A stretch of DNA of 26,360 nucleotides, from contig DIKT01000042.1 of assembly GCA_002424635.1 (NCBI GenBank), positions 1 to 26,360 of the forward strand. Direction: 5' to 3'. The DNA comes from Desulfobulbaceae bacterium UBA5611. GTDB taxonomy: Bacteria > Desulfobacterota > Desulfobulbia > Desulfobulbales > Desulfocapsaceae. Each line of letters starts with the position of its first letter. Positions within the stretch are counted from its first letter, which is position 1. The notes below the pieces were generated by a model. That model was not told the origin of the DNA and did not search any database. It saw nothing but the letters and a program-made list of their open reading frames with translations. Shown here in pieces: positions 1 to 6,430 of this stretch. The position numbers and the translations under genes were made by a program.

Positions 1-1159
1 ACGGCATGCCGATGGCGCCGCTGAAATTCTTGGCGTCAAGCGGATTGGCGCAGACAATGGGAGAGGCCTCGGTCAGACCATAGCCTTCAATCAACGGCAC
101 ACCCATGGCCTGCTGCCAGCGTTCCGCCACGCCCTGCTGTGTTGACATGCCTCCGGTCACCGCCACCTTGAGGCCGCCGCTGTTGGCCCAGCTGACCTTG
201 TCGAAACCGGGCGCGGTCAGCAGCTTATGGAAGAGGGTGTTGACGCCGGTGATGACGGAGAATCTGGTCTTGGCCAGTTCCTTGATAACTGCGGGGATGT
301 CGCGTGGATTGGTGATCAGCACGTTGTTGGCGCCCCACTTGACAAAGGTGAACAGGTTGGTCGTGAGGGCGAAGATGTGGTAGAGGGGCAGCGGGGTGAC
401 AACCACCTCCCTGCCTTTCTCGAGCGTACCGCCGATCCAGGCCGAGGTCTGCTCGACATTGGCCACCAGATTGCCGTGCGTCAGGACCGCGCCCTTGGCC
501 ACACCGGTCGTGCCGCCGGTGTACTGCAGGAGGGCGATGTCGTCGTGGGCGAGTGCGACATCTTGCAGCCGGTGATGCCTGCCGCTCTTGAGCGCCGCCT
601 TGAAGGAGACAGCAGTCGGCAGCTGCCAGCGCGGCACCAGACGTCTGAGCCGTTTGATCATGAAGTTGACCAGACATGCCTTGACTGGCGGGAACAGATC
701 GCCCACCTGGGTGGTGATGATGTGGCGTACATCGGTGGCGGTGATGATCTGCTCGAGCGTGTGGGCAAAGTTTTCCAGCACCACGATGGTCGCAGCTTCG
801 GAGTCGGCCAGCTGGTGCTGCAGTTCGCGTGCGGTGTAGAGCGGATTGACATTGACCACCACCAGGCCGGCGCGCAAGGCGCCGAACAGCGCTACCGGAT
901 ACTGCAGCAGATTGGGCAGCATGATGGCCACCCGTTCACCCTTCTGCAGGCCCAGCCCCTGCTGCAGGTAGGCGCCAAAATTACGGGAGAGGCGGTCGAG
1001 CTCGTCATAGCTCAGGGTGACTCCCATGTTGGTGAAGGCGGGACGCTCCCGGAAGCTGTCGCAGCACTGTTCCAGCATGTCCTTGAGGGAGGCGAAGAGG
1101 TGAATGTCAATCTCCGCCGGGACGCCTTGAGGGTAATGTTTCAGCCAGATCGCTTTCAT
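1..1159 (-). CDS. fadD: Long-chain fatty acid-CoA ligase, AMP-binding family (C-terminus beyond window)
   Basis: This is an ATP-dependent acyl-CoA synthetase that activates fatty acids to acyl-CoA through an acyl-adenylate, usually at the inner face of the cytoplasmic membrane. The frame is open from an ATG at 1159 to the left edge, so about 386 N-terminal residues are visible and the C-terminal part of the enzyme is missing. The N-terminus starts MKAIWLKHYPQGVPAEID and contains the typical opening that pairs acyl-CoA recruitment with a 'GERVAIMLPN' segment. The adenylate-forming signature YTGGTTGVAKGA is present (around 490-530), and GYGLTEASP (the A5-type motif) lies near the left edge. A Shine-Dalgarno-like GAGGT overlaps the stop of the upstream small gene, only 4 bases away, so the two are probably co-translated. 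The family assignment is firm. Chain-length specificity cannot be read from the sequence. Confidence 0.9.
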   Translation of the reverse strand, partial: MKAIWLKHYPQGVPAEIDIHLFASLKDMLEQCCDSFRERPAFTNMGVTLSYDELDRLSRNFGAYLQQGLGLQKGERVAIMLPNLLQYPVALFGALRAGLVVVNVNPLYTARELQHQLADSEAATIVVLENFAHTLEQIITATDVRHIITTQVGDLFPPVKACLVNFMIKRLRRLVPRWQLPTAVSFKAALKSGRHHRLQDVALAHDDIALLQYTGGTTGVAKGAVLTHGNLVANVEQTSAWIGGTLEKGREVVVTPLPLYHIFALTTNLFTFVKWGANNVLITNPRDIPAVIKELAKTRFSVITGVNTLFHKLLTAPGFDKVSWANSGGLKVAVTGGMSTQQGVAERWQQAMGVPLIEGYGLTEASPIVCANPLDAKNFSGAIGMP

Positions 1160-1163
1160 GGCG

Positions 1164-1640
1164 CTACCTCACCAGGGCCTCCGGCAAGGTGATTGTCTGA
1201 AACAGCCATTTTTTATCACCCCTGGTCAGGGAGAAGGACACCTGGTGGCTCTTTTCAACAACTTCCGACTGGGATGTACTCTGCAGCCGGAGGCGAATCG
1301 TGCTCTGCACCACGGCCTGGCCCTTGACCGGAATGTCAATATGAGGATCTTCAAAGGCCAGGGTGAGCAGGATGTAGTGGTTGCGGTAGTAGATGAGGTA
1401 ATGGATGATCAGATCCTGTTCCAGGGCCTCGTTGTAACCCCTCTCAGGAATGGTCACCAGGCAGCTTGCGGCCAGCATGTTTTTGACCTCACGCATCTTC
1501 AGGGCCATCTGCATGGTTGTCTCCTGTTCTTCTTTACCAAGTGCTGCCGCCACTTCGCTAAGCTGACGTTTAATCACCTCTTTATCGGAAAAATAATAGG
1601 TGAGCCAGCCCCCTGAGGCCAAGGCCAGCGCGAGAGCCAT
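1164..1640 (-). CDS. Small membrane-anchored protein, possibly NTF2-like fold
   Basis: The protein is about 158 residues. A hydrophobic N-terminal segment (residues 1-17) could be a signal anchor, followed by a charged helix and then a beta-rich domain of about 110 residues. The helix-then-strands layout resembles NTF2/SnoaL-like domains, but I see no catalytic motif and assign no function. The gene ends 4 bases before the acyl-CoA ligase start and is surely in its operon. The start is uncertain. The first ATG (1640) has no convincing ribosome binding site. A CTG codon at 1658-1656 gives a more typical signal-anchor start (Met-Lys-Thr-Ile-Leu-Ile) and has a GGAG eight bases upstream (plus-strand CTCC at 1667-1670). 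The stop codon upstream in this frame leaves no ATG, GTG or TTG other than one poorly placed TTG. Confidence 0.7.
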   Translation of the reverse strand: MALALALASGGWLTYYFSDKEVIKRQLSEVAAALGKEEQETTMQMALKMREVKNMLAASCLVTIPERGYNEALEQDLIIHYLIYYRNHYILLTLAFEDPHIDIPVKGQAVVQSTIRLRLQSTSQSEVVEKSHQVSFSLTRGDKKWLFQTITLPEALVR

Positions 1641-1766
1641 GATAAGGATTGTTTTCAGCAGAACAGCTCCGTTGGTTATTAAGGGTTATAACAATGTTAT
1701 GGCGTGCCGGCATGAGGCTGAAAATTTACACAAACTTGGGCTTAAGCAAGCGCCTTCCCTTTAAGG

Positions 1767-2375
1767 CTAGAAAGTATATTTTAAGCCAGCTGCCAGAAAA
1801 TTTGATGAGCCTTCACCGATTAGTCCCTTCATCCCGGAACGATGATGAATCCGCAGCAACAGATCCCAGCGGGGTAATTGCGGCAGGCCAAAGGTCAGCT
1901 CGAAGGCCAGATAGCCCAGCAGCCGCTGGGCATCGTCTTCTTCGGTTTGTTCTAACCGGGAAATTTCGGTATAGGAAGAGAGACCAGACCCAAAGGCAAA
2001 ACTGGTCCTGATAATATCATTCCAGGGAAAGAGATGCCAGCGGCCCAGTACCAAAGTCACAAATTCCCAGTGGCTCACATCGTCTCCAAAATGCCGCCCC
2101 AGCTGCCCCTCGAGTTCGAAACTCACATAGGGCTGGTAATTATAGGCCTGCCAGTTCACAGCAGTTACCACCATATGATTGTCGCCGGCATAATCGGCAT
2201 CAAAGGTAATAATATCAGAGATGCTGTTTTGGGCATGGGTGCCGCCGTAGAGTAAGAAGGCCCAATTATGGTCTAGCGCTGGTTCCTCAGCGGCCACAGT
2301 AGCCGTGTGGCTATTGGAGACAAAAACAACAAATACCATGATGATGAATATCTTGGCGATAGCTGCCAGCTTCAT
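1767..2375 (-). CDS. Outer-membrane beta-barrel, PagL-like (lipid A 3-O-deacylase/acyloxyacyl hydrolase-like)
   Basis: A 202-residue protein with a clear signal peptide (residues 1 to about 29, ending near TVAAEE) and alternating amphipathic strands. It ends in a C-terminal Phe (GLKYTF), as outer-membrane barrels do. The penultimate strand holds RIHHRSG followed by a Glu eight residues after the Ser. PagL-type deacylases use a His-x-Ser pair plus a Glu in this part of the barrel, so the pattern suggests a lipid A-modifying esterase. The Ser-Glu spacing is shorter than I recall for PagL, so the residue assignment is uncertain. The start is supported by GGAGG about eight bases upstream. It has its own promoter (2487-2515) and is divergent from the MoxR operon. 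It could instead be a structural porin-like barrel with no enzyme activity. Confidence 0.6.
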   Translation of the reverse strand: MKLAAIAKIFIIMVFVVFVSNSHTATVAAEEPALDHNWAFLLYGGTHAQNSISDIITFDADYAGDNHMVVTAVNWQAYNYQPYVSFELEGQLGRHFGDDVSHWEFVTLVLGRWHLFPWNDIIRTSFAFGSGLSSYTEISRLEQTEEDDAQRLLGYLAFELTFGLPQLPRWDLLLRIHHRSGMKGLIGEGSSNFLAAGLKYTF

Positions 2376-2486
2376 AGCAAGACCTCCATCTGCTCAAAAG
2401 GAAATTTAACTTTCTGTTGTGCCGGGCGGGAGAAAAAAATTTCATAATGCTAATGAACAGGCATAATCACTATGGTGCTAATATTG

Positions 2487-2515
2487 ATTATCTGTGCTGC
2501 CTGCTTATGGTCCAA
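2487..2515 (-). promoter_or_regulatory. Sigma70-type promoter for the beta-barrel gene
   Basis: Read on the minus strand, TTGGAC (2515-2510), a 17-base spacer, then GATAAT (2492-2487). Hexamers and spacing are close to consensus, and the start codon lies about 110 bases downstream. Confidence 0.6.
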
Positions 2516-2542
2516 CCATCATTATCAGTATCGCATCTCAGC

Positions 2543-2559
2543 AATTTGAAAGTCAAATT
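2543..2559. repeat. Small perfect inverted repeat in the divergent intergenic region
   Basis: AATTTGA, a three-base loop, then TCAAATT. It sits between the promoter of the barrel gene and that of the MoxR operon, so it could be an operator. The rest of the 2376-2736 gap is AT-rich and shows only the two promoters. Confidence 0.35.
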
Positions 2560-2659
2560 ATTATATCTTCATAGCCAATGAAGTTAAGGCGAAGGAACTG
2601 AGCCTGGAGTCCAGCTTGTGCCATCACTCAAAATGATTATAAAAATAAAAGGCATGTAC

Positions 2660-2687
2660 TTGACAACAAGCCTTATCTTGATAATTT
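2660..2687 (+). promoter_or_regulatory. Sigma70-type promoter for the MoxR/Bat operon
   Basis: A perfect TTGACA (2660-2665), a 16-base spacer, then TAATTT (2682-2687), about 50 bases before the moxR start. The -35 is ideal and the -10 is weak. No other equally good promoter is seen before the operon. Confidence 0.5.
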
Positions 2688-2736
2688 AAAGGACTGCCTA
2701 TTTACCATTTCCCTTTTTTAGCTGACAGGAGTGACC

Positions 2737-3795
2737 ATGACCATGCAGACCAACCCTTCCTCTTTTGCCGGGCGGCCGCAAGCAGCGGGGCAGCCCGGCG
2801 ATAATACCTTTCTTGCCATTCAGGCCATCAATGAACAGGTGAAACACAGTTCTGTCTGGCTGGGGCTTCTGCGTCAGGAAATGGCCAAGGTGATTATCGG
2901 TCAGGAACATCTGGTAGAACGGCTGCTGGTGGGCTTGCTCACCGGCGGCCATATCCTGCTGGAAGGGCTGCCCGGTCTGGCCAAGACCCTGGCGGTCAAG
3001 ACCCTGGCCCTGGCTGTGCACAGTGACTTCCGGCGCATCCAGTTTACCCCGGATATGCTGCCGGCCGATATTCTCGGCACCCAGATCTATAACCCGAAAG
3101 ACACGGCCTTTGAGATAAAGAAGGGGCCGATTTTTTCTTCCCTGATCCTGGCTGATGAGATCAACCGGGCTCCGGCCAAAGTACAGTCCGCACTGCTGGA
3201 GGCCATGCAGGAGAAGCAGGTGACTATCGGCGATTCGACCTTCCGGCTGCCGGATCTTTTTCTGGTGCTTGCCACCCAGAACCCGATTGAACAGGAAGGC
3301 ACCTATCCCCTGCCCGAGGCCCAGATTGATCGGTTCATGCTCAAGGTGGTGGTCGATTATCCCAGCCGGAGTGAAGAACGGATGATCCTCGATATGGTCA
3401 ATCATACCGATTCGCCAATTCAGATCAATGCGGTTGCTCATCCGGCGGATATCTTCGCCTCCCGTCAGGTGGTCGATGCCATTTACATGGATGACAAGAT
3501 CAAGGATTATATTATTTCCCTGGTCTTCGCTACCCGCGATCCTCAGAGCTTTCAGCTGAATCTCCATGATTATATCGAGACCGGCGTCTCACCCCGGGCC
3601 ACCATCAATTTGAAGGCCGTCTCCCGGGCGCTGGCCTTTCTGGCCGGGCGGGGCTATGTCACTCCTGATGATGTTAAATCCGCGGCCATGGATGTGATGC
3701 GGCATCGTTTACGGATCAGCTACGAGGCCGAGGCCGAGAGTATCAGCAGCGAAGATATCATCAGGCAGATACTGGATACCGTGCCGGTGCCCTAA
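2737..3795 (+). CDS. moxR: MoxR-family AAA+ ATPase
   Basis: A 352-residue cytoplasmic AAA+ ATPase of the MoxR type. Members act as chaperone-like motors that help VWA-domain partner proteins mature or insert cofactors. Walker A is GLPGLAKT (residues about 77-84), Walker B is LILADEINR, sensor 1 lies in ATQNPIEQEGTYPLPEAQ, and a C-terminal lid follows. I chose ATG 2737 because AGGAG (2727-2731) sits five bases upstream. A GTG at 2731 overlaps that ribosome binding site and is unlikely to be used, while ATG 2743 is the alternative. It is the first gene of the operon, and the DUF58 gene begins four bases after its stop. The domain pattern and length are typical of the family. Confidence 0.95.
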   Translation: MTMQTNPSSFAGRPQAAGQPGDNTFLAIQAINEQVKHSSVWLGLLRQEMAKVIIGQEHLVERLLVGLLTGGHILLEGLPGLAKTLAVKTLALAVHSDFRRIQFTPDMLPADILGTQIYNPKDTAFEIKKGPIFSSLILADEINRAPAKVQSALLEAMQEKQVTIGDSTFRLPDLFLVLATQNPIEQEGTYPLPEAQIDRFMLKVVVDYPSRSEERMILDMVNHTDSPIQINAVAHPADIFASRQVVDAIYMDDKIKDYIISLVFATRDPQSFQLNLHDYIETGVSPRATINLKAVSRALAFLAGRGYVTPDDVKSAAMDVMRHRLRISYEAEAESISSEDIIRQILDTVPVP

Positions 3796-3799
3796 CCTC

Positions 3800-4711
3800 A
3801 TGGAAACCCAGATTACCAAAGAAATTCTGAGAAAAGTCAGACAGGTGGAGGTGCGAACCAGCCGCCTGGTTAATGACAGTCTGGCCGGTAGTTACCACTC
3901 GGTGTTTAAGGGCCGGGGCATGAATTTTGATGAGGTGCGGGAATATGTGCCGGGTGATGATATCCGGGCCATTGACTGGAATGTGACCGCCCGTACCGGT
4001 GTGCCCCATATCAAGAAATTCACCGAAGAGCGGGAGCTGACCATCATGCTGATGATTGATATCAGCGGCTCCGGCGATTTTGGTTCCGGGGCCGGCACCA
4101 AGCGGGAGATGATGGCCGAGCTTGGTTCGATCCTGGCCTTTTCAGCCCGGCGCAACAATGACAAGGTCGGGCTGATCCTGTTCAGTGACTTTGTCGAGCT
4201 CTATGTGCCGGCCCAGAAAGGGCGGTCGCATATCCTGCGTCTTATTCGCGAGATCCTGTTTTTTCAGCCGCAGGGGACCAAAACCGACCTGCTGATTCCC
4301 CTTGATTTTATCAATCGGGTGGCCAAGCGGCGCTGTGTCACCTTTCTCATCTCTGATTTCTGTCTGCCCGGTGTTTTTGACGAGGCCTTAAGCCGCTTGC
4401 AGCCCAAGCTCCAGATTACCAACCGCCGGCATGATCTGATTGCCATGATCGTTTCTGATCCGCGGGAACATCAGCTGCCTGATGTCGGCTGGCTGACCCT
4501 GGAAGATGCCGAGAGCGGCGAGCAGGTGGAACTGAACACTTCTGATCCGGCCATCCGCCGGGGCTATGCCGCCCTGGCCGCCAGCCGGCACAACAGTCTG
4601 CACCGGGCCATGCGTACCGCTGGCCTGGATCTGCTCGATTTATCCACCGATCAGCCCTCTATCCAGGCCCTGCTTACTTTTTTCAAGAGCAGGCAAAGGA
4701 GGCAGAGATGA
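3800..4711 (+). CDS. DUF58 domain protein (VWA-like), MoxR partner
   Basis: A 303-residue protein with the DUF58 signature region: GRGMNFDEVREY, then PGDDIRAIDWNVTAR. A von Willebrand A-like fold follows with a metal-site DISGSG motif near residue 90. DUF58 proteins are nearly always encoded directly after MoxR and are presumed to be its substrates or adaptors. No transmembrane segment is evident, so it is probably cytoplasmic. The ATG lies four bases after the moxR stop and the 3' end overlaps the next start as ATGA, which suggests translational coupling. The biochemical role of the family is not settled. Confidence 0.92.
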   Translation: METQITKEILRKVRQVEVRTSRLVNDSLAGSYHSVFKGRGMNFDEVREYVPGDDIRAIDWNVTARTGVPHIKKFTEERELTIMLMIDISGSGDFGSGAGTKREMMAELGSILAFSARRNNDKVGLILFSDFVELYVPAQKGRSHILRLIREILFFQPQGTKTDLLIPLDFINRVAKRRCVTFLISDFCLPGVFDEALSRLQPKLQITNRRHDLIAMIVSDPREHQLPDVGWLTLEDAESGEQVELNTSDPAIRRGYAALAASRHNSLHRAMRTAGLDLLDLSTDQPSIQALLTFFKSRQRRQR

Positions 4712-5376
4712 GAGGCCGACTGCGGTGTCAGCTGCTGTCCCTTGTCTGCTGGGGGCTGGCCGGATCTGCCGGCGGGGCTGAGCATGATCCCTCCTTGCAG
4801 CTGTTGCCGGGTCTGCAGCAGGGACCGGCAGCGGCCACAGCACCACAACAGTCGCCGGGCGTGGCCACCCTCCATGATATTCGGGGGCCGGTGCCGCTGC
4901 CTGATTCCTCAGGGCTGATTTCGTGGGGCCTGATCGCCCTGGCGGTGCTGATCCTGGCCGGGCTGCTCCTCTATTTCTGGAAACGGAGACAAAAGGGAGA
5001 GCAGACCCTGCCTGACCCGCAGGCTATGGCCCTGAGCGAGCTTACTCGTCTACGGCAGATGATGAATGCCGAGCAGGCCCTGGGCTATGCCGCCGGGCTC
5101 TCTGAAATCCTGCGGCGCTATATTGAAAAAAAGTTTCTGATCCCCTCCACCGCCCAGACTACCCGTGAATTTTTTGCCGGCCTGGCCGGCAATCCGCAGG
5201 CCTTATCTATAATGGCCAGGCATTATGATCGCTTGCAGGAATGTCTCAGTCAGTGTGATATGGCCAAGTTTGCCCATTGTACTCCTGAGCAACCGCAGAT
5301 GGAGGCCATGGAACAGGCCGTGCAGTCTTTTATCGAGGCCACCGGTCCGTCTGTTGTGGTCCAGGGAGAAGGCTGA
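4708..5376 (+). CDS. DUF4381 membrane protein of the Bat operon
   Basis: A 222-residue protein. An N-terminal signal-like segment (residues about 8-24) is followed by a Pro/Gln-rich stretch and one transmembrane helix (residues about 70-91). A cytoplasmic helical domain follows, with the 'RxYIEKKF...STAQTTREFF' pattern found in DUF4381 proteins. The gene starts inside the DUF58 stop (ATGA) and ends at a TGATG junction with the next gene, so it is tightly coupled on both sides. By position it is a scaffold between the MoxR/DUF58 pair and the membrane VWA proteins, but this role is inference. Confidence 0.85.
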   Translation: MRGRLRCQLLSLVCWGLAGSAGGAEHDPSLQLLPGLQQGPAAATAPQQSPGVATLHDIRGPVPLPDSSGLISWGLIALAVLILAGLLLYFWKRRQKGEQTLPDPQAMALSELTRLRQMMNAEQALGYAAGLSEILRRYIEKKFLIPSTAQTTREFFAGLAGNPQALSIMARHYDRLQECLSQCDMAKFAHCTPEQPQMEAMEQAVQSFIEATGPSVVVQGEG

Positions 5377-6362
5377 TGCGTTTTCTTTATCCGGAACTGT
5401 TATGGCTGCTGGCTCTGCTGCCGATGCTGGCCCTGATCAGAGGCAAGCGCGGTCCGGCCCCGGCCCTGGTGTTTTCAACGACATCTCTGCTCTCCTCAAT
5501 GGCCGAAGGTCGCAAGGCCCGGCCCGGCCGGCTGCTGGCTACCCTCAGATTTCTGGCTCTGGCCCTGTTGATCCTGGCCTGTGCCAGACCGCAGCAAGGC
5601 AATACCACCACCGAGATTGAGGCCAGCGGTATTGATATCCTGCTGGCGGTTGATGTCTCCGGTTCAATGGAAGCGCTCGATTTTACCTTGCAAGGTAGAG
5701 CTGCCAACCGCCTGGAGGTGGTCAAATCCGTGATCCGCCAATTTATCGAACAGCGGCCTAATGACCGCATCGGCTTGCTGGCCTTCAGTGGCAGGCCTTA
5801 TATGGTCAGTCCGCTGACCCTGGATCATGACTGGCTGCTGCAGCGTCTGGATGCCCTCGCCATCGGCATGGTCGAGGATGGCACGGCCATCGGTTCCGCC
5901 ATCGGTGTGGGCCTTAACCGATTGCAGGACCCTGCATCCAAATCACGGATCCTGATCCTGCTCACCGATGGCATGAATAATGCCGGAGCGGTGCCGCCGC
6001 TGGTGGCCGCCGAGGCTGCCGAAGCCCTGGGCATTAAGATTTATACTATCGGCGCCGGGACTAAAGGTGAGGCTCCGATGCCGGTGGTCGATGCCTTTGG
6101 CCGCAAACGACTGGTGCAGGTCAAGGTCGATATTGATGACGAGACTCTGGGCCAGGTGGCGGCCCTGACCGGGGCCCATTATTTCCGGGCCACCGATACA
6201 AAGTCCCTTGAAAAGGTGTATGATGAGATTAATAATATGGAAACGACCACCAGGATTATTAAGAAATTTGAGAACTACCGCGAGCTGTTTCCCTGGCTGG
6301 TGGCGGCGGCCCTGCTCTTTCTCGGCTGGGAATTACTGCTCAGCCGTCACAGTCTGCCGTAA
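5376..6362 (+). CDS. batA: BatA-like VWA membrane protein
   Basis: A 328-residue protein with two N-terminal hydrophobic segments (residues about 7-21 and 55-70), a periplasmic VWA domain and a C-terminal transmembrane helix (residues about 303-320). The metal-ion-dependent adhesion site is intact: D93-V-S-G-S in AVDVSGSM, a conserved Thr in DGTAIGSAIG, and LLTDGMNNAG. BatA and BatB are the membrane VWA pair of the Bat (Bacteroides aerotolerance) operons. The ATG overlaps the preceding stop by one base. About 70 bases separate it from the BatB-BatC fusion, the only real gap in the operon before BatE ends. Confidence 0.92.
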   Translation: MRFLYPELLWLLALLPMLALIRGKRGPAPALVFSTTSLLSSMAEGRKARPGRLLATLRFLALALLILACARPQQGNTTTEIEASGIDILLAVDVSGSMEALDFTLQGRAANRLEVVKSVIRQFIEQRPNDRIGLLAFSGRPYMVSPLTLDHDWLLQRLDALAIGMVEDGTAIGSAIGVGLNRLQDPASKSRILILLTDGMNNAGAVPPLVAAEAAEALGIKIYTIGAGTKGEAPMPVVDAFGRKRLVQVKVDIDDETLGQVAALTGAHYFRATDTKSLEKVYDEINNMETTTRIIKKFENYRELFPWLVAAALLFLGWELLLSRHSLP

Positions 6363-6399
6363 ATATTTGGCCCGGAGAAGCAGAGGTGATATAAATAAG

Positions 6400-6426
6400 A
6401 TGATTTTGATTTTACCCTGTTATTAA
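6400..6426 (+). other. Eight-codon mini-ORF with a strong Shine-Dalgarno, just before batB
   Basis: GAGGTGAT (6383-6390) matches eight bases of the anti-Shine-Dalgarno and is followed nine bases later by an ATG. The frame encodes MILILPCY and ends with TAA four bases before the GTG start of the VWA/TPR gene, which lacks a visible ribosome binding site of its own. The arrangement fits a leader cistron that delivers ribosomes to the poor GTG start by reinitiation. An alternative reading is a frameshift between 6400 and 6431 that separates the true start from its gene. Confidence 0.4.
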
Positions 6427-6430
6427 GCCC

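Noticed and set aside
227..1192. Plus-strand 321-codon open frame opposite the acyl-CoA ligase
   Set aside because: It is the mirror of a gene with clear AMP-binding motifs and has no recognisable domain.
2731..2733. GTG as the moxR start
   Set aside because: Its G is part of the AGGAG ribosome binding site serving ATG 2737.
2698..3567. Minus-strand 289-codon frame opposite moxR
   Set aside because: It is antisense to strong Walker A and B motifs; its composition is that of a shadow frame.
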